From positions 4,774,001-4,838,000 of the forward strand of contig NC_016473.1 of assembly GCF_000226095.1 (NCBI RefSeq): a stretch of 64,000 nt of DNA. Reading direction: 5' to 3'. Numbering within the stretch: the first letter of the stretch is position 1; the number at the start of each line of letters is the position of its first letter. This document shows, piece after piece, positions 34,613 through 46,564 of this stretch. A program made the translations under genes and the position numbers. A model generated the notes under the pieces. It was not told the DNA's origin. It was given only the letters and a program-made list of their open reading frames with translations, and ran no database searches. The DNA comes from Thermothelomyces thermophilus ATCC 42464. Lineage: Eukaryota > Ascomycota > Sordariomycetes > Sordariales > Chaetomiaceae.

Positions 34613-36191
34613 ATGGCACCCGTCTGCACCATACCGGGCACCCCCGACCTCTATGGCATGGGCATCCGTGTCTCCTTCTACCTCTTGTGGTTCTTCGTCC
34701 TCATCGGCGAGCGGTGCCACGAGCAGCATGCCCAAGTCCTTCGCGCCGCCGAGCTGGTTCTTGCCTACGCCGTCTTTCTCGGCTTGGCCGTGGCCGTATC
34801 GGCGGGAAGTCTCTTTGCCGCCGAGGTCTATATCACCCTCCTTCTCATCTCGACGACCGTGTACCTGCTGGTGCCCCGGCACACCACTGATCTCATGGCG
34901 TGGATCCGTCCTGATCTCGGGATCGGAACTCAGCGTGGCGGGTTCGGTGTTGTTAGAGCAGCTCGATTCCTCTCCGTATTGATCGTCATTGGTCTGAACC
35001 TCTGGTTCTGGGGGGCTGGCGTCAAGTCTACGTCGATTGACAGGAATTTGAGAGATCAAGGCGGTTGCTGTCCTTGCCAGCCCCCGGCTCAAGTTGGGTT
35101 TGCGTTCGGGCCAATTGAGATGCAGAGCGGGGGTTTCAGGGCCATGAATGTCCTCTTGATGCTAGCCCTGCTCGCCGGGGGAGTGATTGTTGGCGCGATG
35201 AAGACTGGGCTCATCAAGAACAGAAGGTCAAGAAGGCGAAGGAGAGCTAAGTACGACGCTGGATCCCTGTTTTCCAGACGTATAGGCCCCCCTGGAGTAC
35301 TTTCTTGCTGACATTTGCAGCCGCTCCCGGATTCGAGTCTTAAAGGAAGTCGAGACTTTCGGGGGGCTGACAGTTGCGTGCGTCCTCGTCGCCGCTACTG
35401 AACTGACGATCAAATGGAACAAGATCTCGGGTGCCGTCAACCAGGTTTCGACTGCCGCGCAATTTATACCGCCGGGGATTGTCGTAGCGTTGATCTTGAC
35501 CTTTCTATCCGACCTAAAGAATGGTTCCGCTGAATCAGGGAACAGCGACAGTGGCGGCAGCGGGACCGGCAGCGGGACCGGCAGCGGCAGCAGTGGTGTT
35601 GGCAGCAGCTTGCCCGTGGGCTCTTCAGGCCCATCTTCCTCTTCGAGCGGCTGGACCAAGCCTGTGAGATACTCAAGGTCGGCAGAAGCCCCGAGAACAA
35701 TGGCCGATTGGTGAAAACAAGGGCTAACACGAGTCGCCAGGCCATGGGCGCCCTCGTCGCCCTACCCATCTGTTCATTTCCCTGTCTCTATCATTGCTTC
35801 TCCTCCCGCGACATTTGTCCCAGATGCTGCTCCAGCTCCAAGCTCGAGTGCATATATCTCTCGTCCGCCTCCCGATTTTGACAAGGACCATCCACCTCCC
35901 GACTTTGACAGAGAACATCCGCCCCCGGATTTTGACATGGAGCATCCGGCCCCTGATTTCGGCCCCTTCACTCCACATCCCGCTTTTACCGCGTCAGAAA
36001 TCTCCGGCTCCAGCTCCAGCTCTAAACCCCGACCCGCCAGCTCTCCAGAGCGATCCGCATCTCGATCCGCTTTCCAGCAACCACCGGGACGGTCTTCAGT
36101 AGAGACAACCACTCGGCCACCGATAAACCCTATCATCATCAGCGTGTCTCCGCCAAGAAAACAGCGGCCAAAGGGGCCACGGCCAATGTGA
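34613..36191 (+). CDS. Multi-pass membrane protein of filamentous fungi with PPPDFD-repeat tail
   Basis: Exons 34613-35250 and 35321 onward are joined by a 70-nt intron. About seven hydrophobic segments are visible: VSFYLLWFFVLIG, LAYAVFLGLAVAV, VYITLLLISTTVYLL, FLSVLIVIGLNLWFW, LLMLALLAGGVIV, FGGLTVACVLVAA and GIVVALILTFLS. A TIKWNKISGAVNQ loop lies between the last two. A Gly/Ser-rich linker follows. The frame would stop at 35712, but a third exon (35741-36191) continues it with four PPPDFD-type repeats and a Ser/Pro tail. The donor is uncertain. A cut after 35677 gives a 63-nt intron with a poor GTCGGC donor (481 aa). A cut after 35710 gives a 30-nt intron with GTGAAA (492 aa). Function is unknown; it may be a plasma-membrane sensor-like protein, but nothing proves this. 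Confidence 0.7.
35865..35966 (+). repeat. Coding repeats: four 10-residue units of PPPDFD type
   Basis: Units PPPDFDKDH, PPPDFDREH, PPPDFDMEH and APDFGPF follow each other in one frame. Codons differ at synonymous positions (GAT/GAC, TTT/TTC) while the peptide is kept, which is good evidence that the segment is translated. It forms part of the cytoplasmic or wall-facing tail of the membrane protein. Confidence 0.8.
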
Positions 36192-36626
36192 AGCCTCCCT
36201 GTCTTCAATTCGGGCTGGTTGCTCCAATCATTTCGGAAAGATACTCGGCGTCTACGGTCGGTACGAGCAGGGTTGATCGTGGCCATGAGGGAGAAAATAC
36301 CCATCAACGGCTTTGCTCAACCCCCCGGAAACTTGTTGCACGTCTTGATAAGGGTTCGAAAACGCAGAATTGAGAACATTGCAATAGGCTTAGGGCAACG
36401 GCCCTTGACAAGTTCAGTCGCGCCTTCCTTCCTGATCAAACCAAGCAACCCACTCACTCGGCAGACCACAATTCATGTAGAATTTCTGGTATTCACCGAA
36501 GGTGTCAACCGAAAGCGATTCCTTCGATCCAATATGAATGCACTGGTTCCAGGCATCTGGACGGCGGCCTGTCAACACCCAAGAGAGCCATAATTCAAAC
36601 TCACCAGTCTTGGAGACATTTTAACC
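36192..36626. other. Intergenic spacer
   Basis: This 435-nt spacer separates the membrane-protein gene from the coiled-coil gene, both on the plus strand. No gene or repeat is recognised. Confidence 0.6.
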
Positions 36627-37901
36627 ATGCGCCCATCCAGCGTTGGCCCAGTTCCTGAAGAACCATGGGCCCAAAGACTTCGAATCACCAAATCTCGAAG
36701 TGTCAGGGCCCCGGTGCAGTCGCACTCCAATCACCTGCCGTCCCCATGGCCGACGAACCTTAGCAGCACGGACAATGTTCGGTGGTCGTCGTCGTCGACC
36801 GCAGATAACAAGACAAACCAAAGGCAAAACGTCGTTCATTCTCTCCGAGATCGCTTTGCCCCCGTGTCCAAGAAACCCACATACTTGCCATCCACTGGGA
36901 AAGCCGGGGTCACCACGAAAGACTCAACCAAGCCCTCCGTCGCCCCTTTTTTTCGACGCCTCGAAGCCGCATTTCGGGACAAGCCAACGAGTGCTACCGC
37001 GGCCAGCCGTGTTGTTGGCTCAAAGAAGAACCCAGTCCGTTCTCCCTCACCAGATGCGGAAGACTTGATCCAACAGCTCAAAGGTTGGCCCCCATGCCTC
37101 TCCTTACCTATACCTTCACTCCTTTACCTCGTTCTTCCTCTCCTCTTCTCATTCATCTCCCACATCTCCCCAGTAATAAGCCGAAATTAACACGATCCCC
37201 CCCCTTGCACAGAACACTACCTCCAAACAGCGACAACCCTCCACCAAAGCGCCACCATGCGCCTGGCCCAGGCGCACGCCGACCTCTCCCGCCGACTCAC
37301 ACAAACGCTGGTCAAGAGCGACGCGGCCTTTCTCGAGTCCACCGAGGCGCACGTCAGAAAACTCACCCAGCCGCTGGACGCGGTCCGCATCCGGTCGCAG
37401 CAGCGCGGCCGCGACGGGGCGCTGCGGAGTGAGGAGAGCACCGTGGGTGAGCTGGTCGCCCGCGCCGAAGAGCAGTTGCGGGAGTTTGAGAAGTGCATGG
37501 CGGAGCTCTGGGCGGAGTGGGCTGTTGCCGACGAGGAGGTGAAGACACTGCTGAAAGGGATCGGTTCTCTTTCTTCTTTTTCTTCTTCTTCTTCTTCACC
37601 ATGCTCTTCGCCAATGGGGGTTCAGGGGGGAAATGAAGGGGCTGGGACAGTTGGTAGTGCCGGTGAAGAAGGAGAAGAAATGCTAAGACGGGTTAGGGAG
37701 GCTATTGAGCGGCAGATTGAGGAGGCTGAAGAGGAGGCTGTTGACCTGGGAGAGAAGGCGCTGGCCTTGATGAAGGGGATCGAAAAAGTGAGCTTGCCAG
37801 CACCGGCAGGAAACATTACAATGCTAACGGAGGTATAGGACTTTCGAAAGGAGACGCTACCGGATCTGCATACCTTCTTCCAGTCCATCGACGAGCCGTA
37901 A
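36627..37901 (+). CDS. Uncharacterised coiled-coil protein
   Basis: Three exons (36627-37083, 37213-37787, 37839-37901) splice in phase to 364 aa. The first about 145 residues are basic and Ser/Pro/Thr-rich with SPSPD motifs. Residues about 146-260 are helical with heptad-like spacing (DLIQQLKEHYLQTATTLHQ across the first splice, then RAEEQLREFEKCMAELWAEW). A Ser run and a second acidic helix (RVREAIERQIEEAEEEAVD) precede a short tail (TFFQSIDEP). The second intron has a clear GCTAACGG branch site, and the first has a weak GTTGGC donor. I do not recognise the family. A disordered basic head with a coiled coil is common in nuclear or cytoskeletal adaptors, which is only a guess. Confidence 0.65.
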
Positions 37902-38369
37902 GGCTCTCGCGTGCATATGGACTCTCCATCTGATGGAATCTGGCCTTGTCATGTTTGCTGGAAGACCAACGCAAAACAGGAAGAGACACGAGAAAGCACA
38001 GGAGATAAACGAAGGGTCATAGCAAGGGGAAAAGAAGACATATATACTCTTGTTGCTACGGCTGATCGATCACCAGCAGGAGGCTGCCAAGATCGAGCTT
38101 CTTGGCCAGACAAGGCTCGGAGACATAGCTCAGTTGAACACGCATGGCTCATTACTCAGCGACCTCGAGAAACTGACGCGAATGCAAATGCCTGTCTATC
38201 AGGTCTAATGTCTGACATCGCTAACATATTGAGATGCTCTACCACCCATCCCCGAACGCCTCTCCCGTGAAGAAAACCACTTTTTGCCGGGCTCGCAGTG
38301 CCGCTCACACTGGGCAATGCAATGTATAAAGAGGAAAGAAAGAAAAAAAAGAAAAAGAATTGAGCAGAT
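37902..38369. other. Convergent intergenic region
   Basis: About 470 nt lie between the 3' ends of the coiled-coil gene and the aminotransferase gene. A purine-rich AAAG run lies near 38330-38360. No gene is seen. Confidence 0.6.
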
Positions 38370-39725
38370 CTACTGCTCCTCCTGGACGACAACGCCCCAA
38401 GGGTGCTCCTCCTTGCCGTACATGATGTCGCTCATCCAGCCCTTGATCTTGGCCGTGTACTGACCGCTCTCGCCCTTGACCATGGGGATGTGGATGTCGT
38501 AGTCGCGGTGCCGGATCTGCGAGACGGGGCAGATGAAGAACTAAAAACAAAAAAAAAAAAAAAAGCCACAGTCAGTCAAACAAGCCATTCCGGGGTCAGG
38601 AGGAGGGTTGATGATTTAACGTACCGCCGTGCCAGCCGTAAATGCCTCGATCAGCCGCCCTTCGCGATCGGCCTCGAGCACCTCGTCGATGGTGTACTTC
38701 CTCTCCACAACCTCGAGCTCGTCCTTGAGGCGCTCGCGGGCCAGCTCGACCACGCTCCGCCGGGTGACGCCGTCCAGGATCAGCTTGTCGTCGAGGGGCG
38801 CCGTCACGAGCTGCAGGGCGCCTTCCCTGGTCCGCCAGACGATGAAGAAGTTGCTCGCGCCGGCCTCGGTGCAGTAGCCCTCGGGCCCGTACAGCCACAG
38901 GATCTGGCCGAAGCCGCGCTCGCGGGCCTCGTTGGTCGCGAGCAGGCTGGGGCCGTAGTTGGCGCCGACCTTGGCGTAGCCGAAGCCGCCGACCCAGGCG
39001 CGGATCATGTCCTCCGGGTTGGTGTGCAGGCGCATGCCGCCGGGGGGCGAGTCCATGCGGGGCATGAAGGAGGCCGTGATGAAGAGGAGGGCCTCCCTGG
39101 GCGCCTGGACGCCCAGCTGGGGATGGGTGCCGATGATGGCCGGGCGCAGGTACAGGAAGCTGCCCGGGCGGGAGCGGGGCAGCCACTTGGGCCCGTCGAC
39201 GGCCATGAGGGCGACGATGAGCTTTTCGAGCTCGCGCGGGTCGAAGCCCGGCAGCGAGATGCGCAGCGTCGACATGAGCATGCGCTCCGCGTTGCGGTCC
39301 GGCCGGAACAGGCGCAGGCGGCCGTCGTGACCGCGGTAGGCCTTGAGCCCCTCGAAGCACTCGGTCGCGTAGTGCAGCACCGACGCGGTCGGCATCAGGG
39401 TCAGCGGGCCGTACGGCTTCAGCTCGGGCGCCGACCAGCCCGACGAGGCCTTCCAGGTCGCCGTGATCATGTGGTCGGTGCAGATGGTCTCGGTGCCGGA
39501 GCAGGCGGTGGCTTCGTCCGGCACGGCGCGGGCCGTAGGGTCGGCGCGGGTGATGATGAGCTTGGAGGCGTCCAGGCCGGGGAGGGCAGAGGCGCCATTG
39601 GCGTGGCCATTGGCCTCGCCGTTAGCCAGGGCCGGCTGCTTCGCAACCTGCTGCTGCTCCATGGCGGTCGAGGTGAGGTCCTCAGCGCTGCGCTTCTGCG
39701 GCACGGTCGTGGATGTTTGTGTCAT
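38370..39725 (-). CDS. BAT: Branched-chain amino acid aminotransferase (class IV, PLP)
   Basis: Two exons (39725-38625 and 38540-38370) with an 84-nt intron give 423 aa. Family motifs appear in order: LHYATECFEGLKAYR, RISLPGFDP, LYLRPAIIGTHPQLG, then GYAKVGANYGPSL with the PLP lysine at K252. EGYCTEAGASNFF and DGVTRRSV follow, then AFTAGTAFFICPV across the splice. The enzyme transfers amino groups between Leu, Ile or Val and 2-oxoglutarate, the last step of branched-chain synthesis or the first of breakdown. The N-terminus (MTQTSTTVPQ, then Gln/Ala/Asn-rich) lacks the Arg-rich look of a mitochondrial presequence, so a cytosolic form is more likely. The intron has a poly-T tract before its TTTTTAG acceptor. 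Confidence 0.93.
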
Positions 39726-42177
39726 GGCTGACTGATGCGGAACAAGTTGACAACGGGGTGGAATGGGCCGAATAAAAAGAGTCCTCGGCGGGGCAGAAGG
39801 GAATTCGCTAGGCTCTCGACAAAGAACGGTGCGTGGGAGAGCGGGATGTCAACGGGAGCGGAGCGAAGGGGCCCCGGAGCAGTCACGCGGGCGAAGCAAG
39901 CCTTTTTTATGTCTCCGTCGAAAAGTTAAGAGGAACTAAAGTACCGGGGTGCGGGTTCCAAGGGCCAACCCGGCATTCAATCTCTGATAGAGTTGAAGAC
40001 CGATTGGTCAATTGTTGGTCTGCCCCGGGTTATCCACACCGTTGACGGGGGCCCCCAGGGTGATACCTCGCTGTCAAGTTGCAGGGCGTACTATGTAGTG
40101 TAGGGCGTTGTGGAACGTTCTGCGCCGCCGCGTCATATTTCTTCGAAACGCATCCTACCAAGGAGGAGTATGCATTGGAGGGTGTATGGACGGATTGCAT
40201 GCACAATGCATATGGAGCAGTGCCTCTCGCAACGTGTTCCCCACAAGCCATGTCTGTCGTGGTAGGTCTGGTAGGTAGACTTTGCTGTAGTGTGCTTGTA
40301 CAGTACAAATCTCACATAGGTATAGATAGTACCGAGATTTCGGCTCCGTGTGCCGGAGGTTTCCGCTTTTGGGCGGAATCTTGAAGTCACAACGCCTCAA
40401 CAGTGGCTGCAAGGCCCGGCCCCGGCATTGCGGCTACCACATGCAGTAATTACTATGTGCACTACATACAGTACATACATGCTCAAGACAGGAGGTGTGC
40501 ATGCTTGTCAGCGAGGCGGCCTGCATACCGTCAACGCCGAATACCGGAGTTCTCAAGCCACGGAGGCCCTGGGGGGGAAGGAGCCGTTCGGTGTTTCCAG
40601 AGTTTTGTTGGCCTCCTTCAGTTTTGACTCATTGGCAGTGGGACCGAGGAGCTTATCTCCAGTCGCGAACTGGTGGAGCGTTGGAGGCGGCCGAACTCGC
40701 AGGACTGCCCTTGCCGAAGAGTTAAGGCGCAACATTGGCGCGTGACAAGACTGTTTAACAGATCGTTCTGAACGTTTTATCATGGCGTAGGAGACCCGCC
40801 AAATCCCGACACAACGCGGTGAAAAGCGCCGCGCCGCCGTACTCTTTGGTTTGCTGAGGAAGTCTGGCTTGGGTTGCTCAGAATTTCGACTTCATTCGCC
40901 CGAAAATAGCCGCTGATAGGCGCGATAGCGAGAGATAGCGCTGGCCAATCATGGACCAGGCCGAGACTGAAGAGCGGGATTGGAGGTTCTTCCCCCCGCA
41001 ATCTCGTCTCGCGCCGGACTAGAGAGCCTTGAGCTGGCCGTTTCTTCTTCCCCCCGCCCGACCCGATCGCGATACGGAGCCGGCGTTACTGCGGGATGCG
41101 GGTTAGCGGCAGCGCAGCCAAGGGAGCTGCTTGCTAAGTCGGCACAGTCACCTGGACATCGATGACGCACTTGATTTCAACTCCCCTATTTTCACCAGAG
41201 CGTTGCGCTAGTTTGATGTTGCTTCCAAGCTTACGGCAGTACACCAAGGTTTCAAGATGCCCCGCTGCCGTTTCCCTGCCGTGGGAGGGGTGTGCGCAAC
41301 CAGCTGCTGACCGGGCACCGACTCCCCGTTCACCGGTGCCGACGCCGGACAAGGCTCCACGTGGAACCCGGTTGTCCACCGGAAACGGCAACGAGGTCAA
41401 CATACGTCGGATACCCGGCAACATTCGCCAGCGCCACCGGCCTACGCGCTCGGCATCCTCGCGAGAAATTGACACGCGTCAAGCTCGGGTTGCCGGCACC
41501 GCGCCAACTCACCGTAAGGATCTAGGGCGCCGTTAGCGTCATGGTAGACGACGCTCACCCCTCTCCCGCCCCCCCCACCCCCCCCCCCAGCCCCTGCCGG
41601 GGAACGAAGCTGTGGCCAGAAGATATACAGTACAACCCCTCTGGCTAGACTCTCATCATCCTTGTTTCAGGATCTTCTTCGATCACTTTCGACAAACAAT
41701 GTGTCTGTCGAAGCCTCAGCGGCGTGTAAGTGGACATATGTGAAGCTCGCCGTTCATTTTCCGGAGCTTCGCACTCAAAGAGCCATACAGGATGTCATGC
41801 TCTATGTGGATTTCGCTCCTTATGGATAAATAGCCCTCCCTCCGCATCGAGTGATGCCAGATGGCACAACAGGAGAAGCGACCTGCATGAAGGGGGGCTG
41901 CCGTCGTGATTGGACCCCCCCACTCATGGCGATGTGGTGCGGTTTTGGCCCAACCTCCATGCCCGAACTCAGCTGCACACACCACACACAGAGACAGTCA
42001 TACACACACACTCCTGAGGGTCTGTCCATGATGCCTCCTCGTCTCTCTTGTGGGAGCCATTGTGTCATCTGCTTAAAGCAATTCCCCGTAGCGTATACTT
42101 GAAACTCCTCTTGATGGGTTCGTCATTTGTAGAGCCGCTTTTCCCTTCTCTTCTCCCTCCTCAGGCCAGCCAACGCC
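39726..42177. other. 2.45-kb gene-free region
   Basis: This stretch lies between the divergent starts of the aminotransferase gene and the disordered-protein gene. It contains an ACATACAGTACATACAT stretch near 40463-40480, C-rich runs around 41570-41590 and short GC-rich frames on both strands with no recognisable product. Both promoters must lie here. Confidence 0.55.
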
Positions 42178-44236
42178 ATGTCCAAAGACACCAAGGACTC
42201 TAAGCACAAGCCCGACAGCCTCCGCCAGCCTCAGAAAAGGGACTCACTCTCGTCTATCTTCTCCGCGTGGGCCGCTTTGCAAGGCAAGGGCGCCACTTCC
42301 AAGGCTCCAACTTCGTCCCCGTCCTCCACTTCAGCCCAAGCAACCCCCGGCAACGGCTCCAGGCCGCGGAGACACAGTCACAGCGCCAGCAGCGACTCAA
42401 ACCCGAAGGCACGTAGAGGTTCCACAAGATTTCGAAGACTGTCGTTTCCGCTCTCGGCGACAAACCAACGTGGGCCTAGTACTAAGACGAGACATGCAAA
42501 GACATCCATGACCTCGGATCCGACGGCCTCGCCTGAGACCTCCAAGGCGAGCAAGGGCAACTCATGTGAAAAGGTCGACAAGGCCACCTCCGACACCCAC
42601 GACGGCAAGACTTCGCCCCCGCCCCGGCCGCAGAGTGCGGGAGCCAAGCCAAGGTGAGACGAAGTCAACTTCCGCCGCGGCCCTTGTTGATGCACCACGC
42701 GTGTACTGACAACAATATCGTCCTAGGAACCCTGGCTCGCCCGTTGTCATGCCCAAGTCCATCCTCCGTGTCTCCAGCCCCGACGCTGACGGTCATCGAC
42801 GACCCCGCCAATTTGTCTCCCCCGAGACCGGGGAACCCATTAGCAGCCCGGCCCTGTCATCCTCCTCGCCTCCGGGCTCTCCGTCGCCGCCAACGTCCCC
42901 CATCCAACGGCCCATGTCCCCTGGCGCGACAGTGCGCTTCGCCAAAGCCACCATTCACCGCGTCGAGGTCGGCCCCGGCCGGCGTTTCCTGCCCGTTAAG
43001 CGCAAGAGCAAGAGCACGCTGACCTACATCTCCCCTCTCGACCCGGGCACGCAGCAGACCGCGCCGAAGACGATGCTGCAGAGTCCGACCAAGCTACGTC
43101 GCCACCAGCAGAATCAGGCCGCCATGTGCCGGTACTGGCAACGCACCGAGGAGGAAGAGGCGCAGTGGCGCGCCGAGGCCGAGCGCAGGGCCCAGGAGGA
43201 GGCAGAGAGGTATCGGAACGAGCCTGCCAGTCCGGTAACGATCGCCGGGAAGGCGGACGGTGTGATGGGCGGCGGAAAGGTCGAGGAAGTCGATCACTTG
43301 CCGTCGCTGGATCGCGGTGGTCAGCCGCCGGATAAGCTGGAGGAAGTGGTGGTCGAGTCGGAGGATGACGACACGGACGAGGGCGCTGGGGCGAAATGTA
43401 ACGTTGAGGACGAGACGGAACCCATCAAGTCGATGATGAGCACAGAAAAGGAGAGATACGCCGGGGATGGATCGGTGGCGACCAAACCCGACGCCCAATC
43501 CTCGACGCAAAACACGTCGGAATCAACCCGGCCGACCTCGGTAATCAACCCAGCGCCGCCGCAAGAACCTGTGACTGAAAATCCGGCCACCGCGACGGCT
43601 GTGACCGCTCTAACTCCCGCAACGACGGCAGCGAGCTGCGTACGCGCAGAAACTAAATCCTTCTCTGAGCGCCTTGCAGAAAAACAAGCGGCAGATGAGC
43701 GCGCACACGGAGCGACGCCTTCTACTCCTGCTCCCAAGGCAGCGGAGACACTTTCTCGTAAAGCTAGTGCCGAGAGCTCCAAGACAGCTCGTTCCACCTC
43801 CAGCTCTCCCTCCAGAGAACAGCCAGAAAGACCGGGCTCTGTACCCGGCCGCTCGAGCAGCGCCAGCACCCGCACCAGTACCAGCAACTCCAGTGAGAGC
43901 TCGGAGGAGGAGCTCATCCGTACCTCGACCAAGGAGAAGGAGAAGGAGAAGGAGAAGGAGCGAGAAAGGGCGAGAGATAAACCCAGAACATTATCCTCCT
44001 CCTCTTCCCGGTCTTACATGAGCCTCAGGCCGGGAGGGGATAGGGATAGAGACAGGGACAAAGACAGGACACAGAAGCAACACAGCTCAAAGTCCTCAAC
44101 GGGTCACAGCAACAGCAGCAACGGCGGCGGCGGCAGCGGCAGCCCCAGCACTAGCACGAGCCACAACCATTTGCATTTGTCCGGGCGCAGAGGCAGGCGG
44201 TATTTTGAGAGTCATAAGCAGGGAATCGCGGTTTAA
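42178..44236 (+). CDS. Long disordered Ser/Pro/Thr-rich fungal protein, function unknown
   Basis: Two exons (42178-42653 and 42727-44236) with a 73-nt intron give 661 aa. Almost all of it is low complexity: a basic Ser-rich head, a Pro/Ser stretch (SPPGSPSPPTSP), acidic runs (ESEDDDTDEG), a KEKEKEKEKE run and RDRDRDKD. The best-ordered block is at about residues 230-330: GATVRFAKATIHRVEVGPGR, then PVKRKSKSTLTYISPLDPG, then QAAMCRYWQRTEEEEAQW. This block may be the conserved part. No enzyme or DNA-binding domain is visible. SPxxR-like motifs suggest heavy phosphorylation (inference). The start ATG sits in an ACGCCATGTC context. Confidence 0.75.
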
Positions 44237-44961
44237 TCGGTCTGATATTCTGCTTCCCCATCTTTATCTTCTCTTCTCTCTCTATCAGTCGTTTCTCGAT
44301 TTTGTTTATGGGTGGGTCATGGCGATGGAGGTGGCGTTTCCCTCACCTTCGTTTACTTATCCCGTATCCTAATTATCGGCGGCATATCTCTTTCTGTCTT
44401 TGATTTTTCTCATCTTCTTGCTTTATATTATTGCATGACATGATTGTCACGGCCTACCCTTTCGTCGTCTTCCGCCTCTCTTTCGCTTTCCTTCAGCTTT
44501 TGAAGTCTAATTGCGCGGCACGACTGTTACGGCTTTTGCGTTCATCTTCCTGCTCATAAGGCATTTTGTTTCATGAAAGCTGTATTAAGAACGAGGGGGG
44601 GGGGGGGGGGGGAGGAAATAAACGACAGGATTTACCGTTTCTCATCATCAGAACCATCAGCACGATTACACTATAGTATACGTCTCGTAGTCTAGAACTA
44701 TTCGAATGCCGACACATCTCCATTCCGTTATGCAATGCTTAGGATATCTTCCATGCGCCGACCAGCCGTCCAAACGCCAGCAGCCTTTCCTTCGGGGGGG
44801 TCTTTCAAAAAAAAAAAAAAAATCCAGCATTTTTTCTTTCCCTTCAAAACGACACGCACAACCACCATCCTCCTCTCCTTTTCCCTTCCTGTTTCCCTCC
44901 CATTATCAGCACCATTATTTAACCACCCCCCTGGCCACTCATCTTTGGTTGCACCTCAACC
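44237..44961. other. Convergent intergenic region with homopolymers
   Basis: About 725 nt lie between two 3' ends. It is pyrimidine-rich, with an 18-G run at 44595-44612 and an A16 run at 44807-44822. No gene is seen. Confidence 0.6.
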
Positions 44962-46564
44962 TCACATCAACCCACTTAGCACCACCTTTCCGACGCTAGC
45001 GACCTCGCCCTTGATACCGGCCCTGCCGGCCTCCTCGAACTCGCGGATGGCGCCCTGGATGAAGAGCTTCTTGATCTTGGTGTCGGCCTTGGCGAAGAGC
45101 TCGGGCACGGCGCCGCCGCACTCGCGCGGGGTCGGCAGCAGGCTCAGCAGCCGCGCGTACGTGTCGATCAGCACGTCGCACAGCGTGGCAAAGGTCTCGA
45201 AGAAGTCCGGGTCGAAGGGCAGCGTGGGCGTCAGCAGGTGCGTGTACTCCTCCCCCGGGAGCAGGTCGACCTCGGACGCGCCAAAAGATATGACCCCCGC
45301 GGGCGGGGCGTCGGCCGGGGTAGGCCCCGCTCCGGGCCCCGAAGAGGCGTTGGGGATGGCGGCGGAGACGGCGGAGGCGGAGGGGACGGCGCCCGGGATC
45401 GGGGTGGCGGCGCCGCCGGAGGCGCTGGCGGTGTTGCTGCTGTCGACCTGCTCCAGCGGGTAGCCGATGCCGCCGTCGCCGTCGCGACCGGCGGCCGCGG
45501 AGCTGCTGCGGCGGCCTTTGGAGACGGGGGCGGCGGCGCGGCGGAACATCTGCGGGATGCGGGTGCGGGTGAGCGAGCTCGCGGCGATGCCGTTCTCGGT
45601 GTGGATCTGCTGGAAGGTGTCGAACTCGGCGAGGAGGGTGTTGAGCGAGCGGAGGAACTCGACCGGCGTGCTCGAGTTGAGGTCGATCACGGCCGGCAGG
45701 GAGATGCCCAGCAGGAGGTAGTTGGTCGCGCGCCGGCCGAGCTTGCGCGGGTCGAAGTAGGGCATGCGCTGGAGGTCGGGCTTGTCGAAGAGGAGCGTGT
45801 TGAACCAGTAGATCCGGCCTTCGTGCCTGCTCGAGGGTGTCGGTAAGCAGAAGTGAGCCCAGGGAGCACGGGAACACTGGTTATGGAAACGGAACGACAA
45901 GGAGGAAGGGGGGGGGGGCGCGACGGTGAGCTCACGCTTTGCGCAGGTAGTCGAGAGTCGATATTCTCTTGTTGGCCGTCTCTTGGATGTGTTGGTGTAC
46001 GAGCCCCAGCTCGCTCTGTTGTGCTACGCTCGCACTATTGTGCATGGCTCCCGAGCCAGCCGTGCCGACGGGATATCCGGTTGTTGGCGTCGGGGCGCCG
46101 CGACTGAGCATCTTGGAGAAACCGTCTGTCGTTTTGGGTGATATGTCGGGCAGCGGGGGTACCGGTTCTTCGGGAGCTAGTTTGATCGCTGAAGGGCGGC
46201 GCGGGGGAATCGGGACAGCAGCTCCGCCGCCATCGACTGGGGATGCGAGGTTGGAAGAGGCGGCCGAATCGGCGCGGCGCCTGGTCTTCTTGCCGGGCGA
46301 CGATGACAAGAAGACAAAGGACGACTTGCGGCCTATCGAGGGCTTTCTTTCCTTGACCAGGGTTTTATGCTGCCGAGGGTTTTCGCTGGGGACGTCCTCA
46401 CCCGAGCTCGTCGGTAGCTGGGTTTTGCTAGTGGGAGATGGCGGGGTGTTTTGGGAGATGTTGTTGCTGCTGCTCGTGCTGCTGTTGGTGCCGCCGCCGA
46501 AGCCAAAGATGGACGAGAAGAAAGGGGCGGCGGGCTGCGCCGGAGTGCCTGCCGAGCGTTGCAT
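44962..46564 (-). CDS. Conserved-looking fungal protein of unknown function
   Basis: Two exons (46564-45936 and 45826-44962) with a 109-nt intron give 497 aa. The first about 170 residues are disordered (Ser/Pro/Thr-rich, with SSIFGFGGG near the start). The ordered part starts at SELGLVHQHIQETANKRIS and continues LDYLRKA joined by splicing to HEGRIYWFNTLLF. YFDPRKLGRRATNYLLLG, ISLPAVIDLNS and PVEFLRSLNTLLAEFDTFQ follow. A Gly/Ala/Pro-rich insertion separates this from a helical C-terminus (FFETFATLCDVLIDTYARLL). The core is rich in aromatic and charged residues and looks conserved, but I cannot name the family. No signal peptide or transmembrane helix is obvious. Confidence 0.78.

Noticed and set aside
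37901-38369. Additional small gene between the coiled-coil and aminotransferase genes
   Set aside because: A 119-codon frame (37911-38270) falls between two convergent stops, lacks domains and fits UTR sequence.
38403-39731. 442-codon plus-strand open frame
   Set aside because: It is exactly antisense to the branched-chain aminotransferase, which has complete family motifs and a consistent intron. The antisense product has no recognisable domain.
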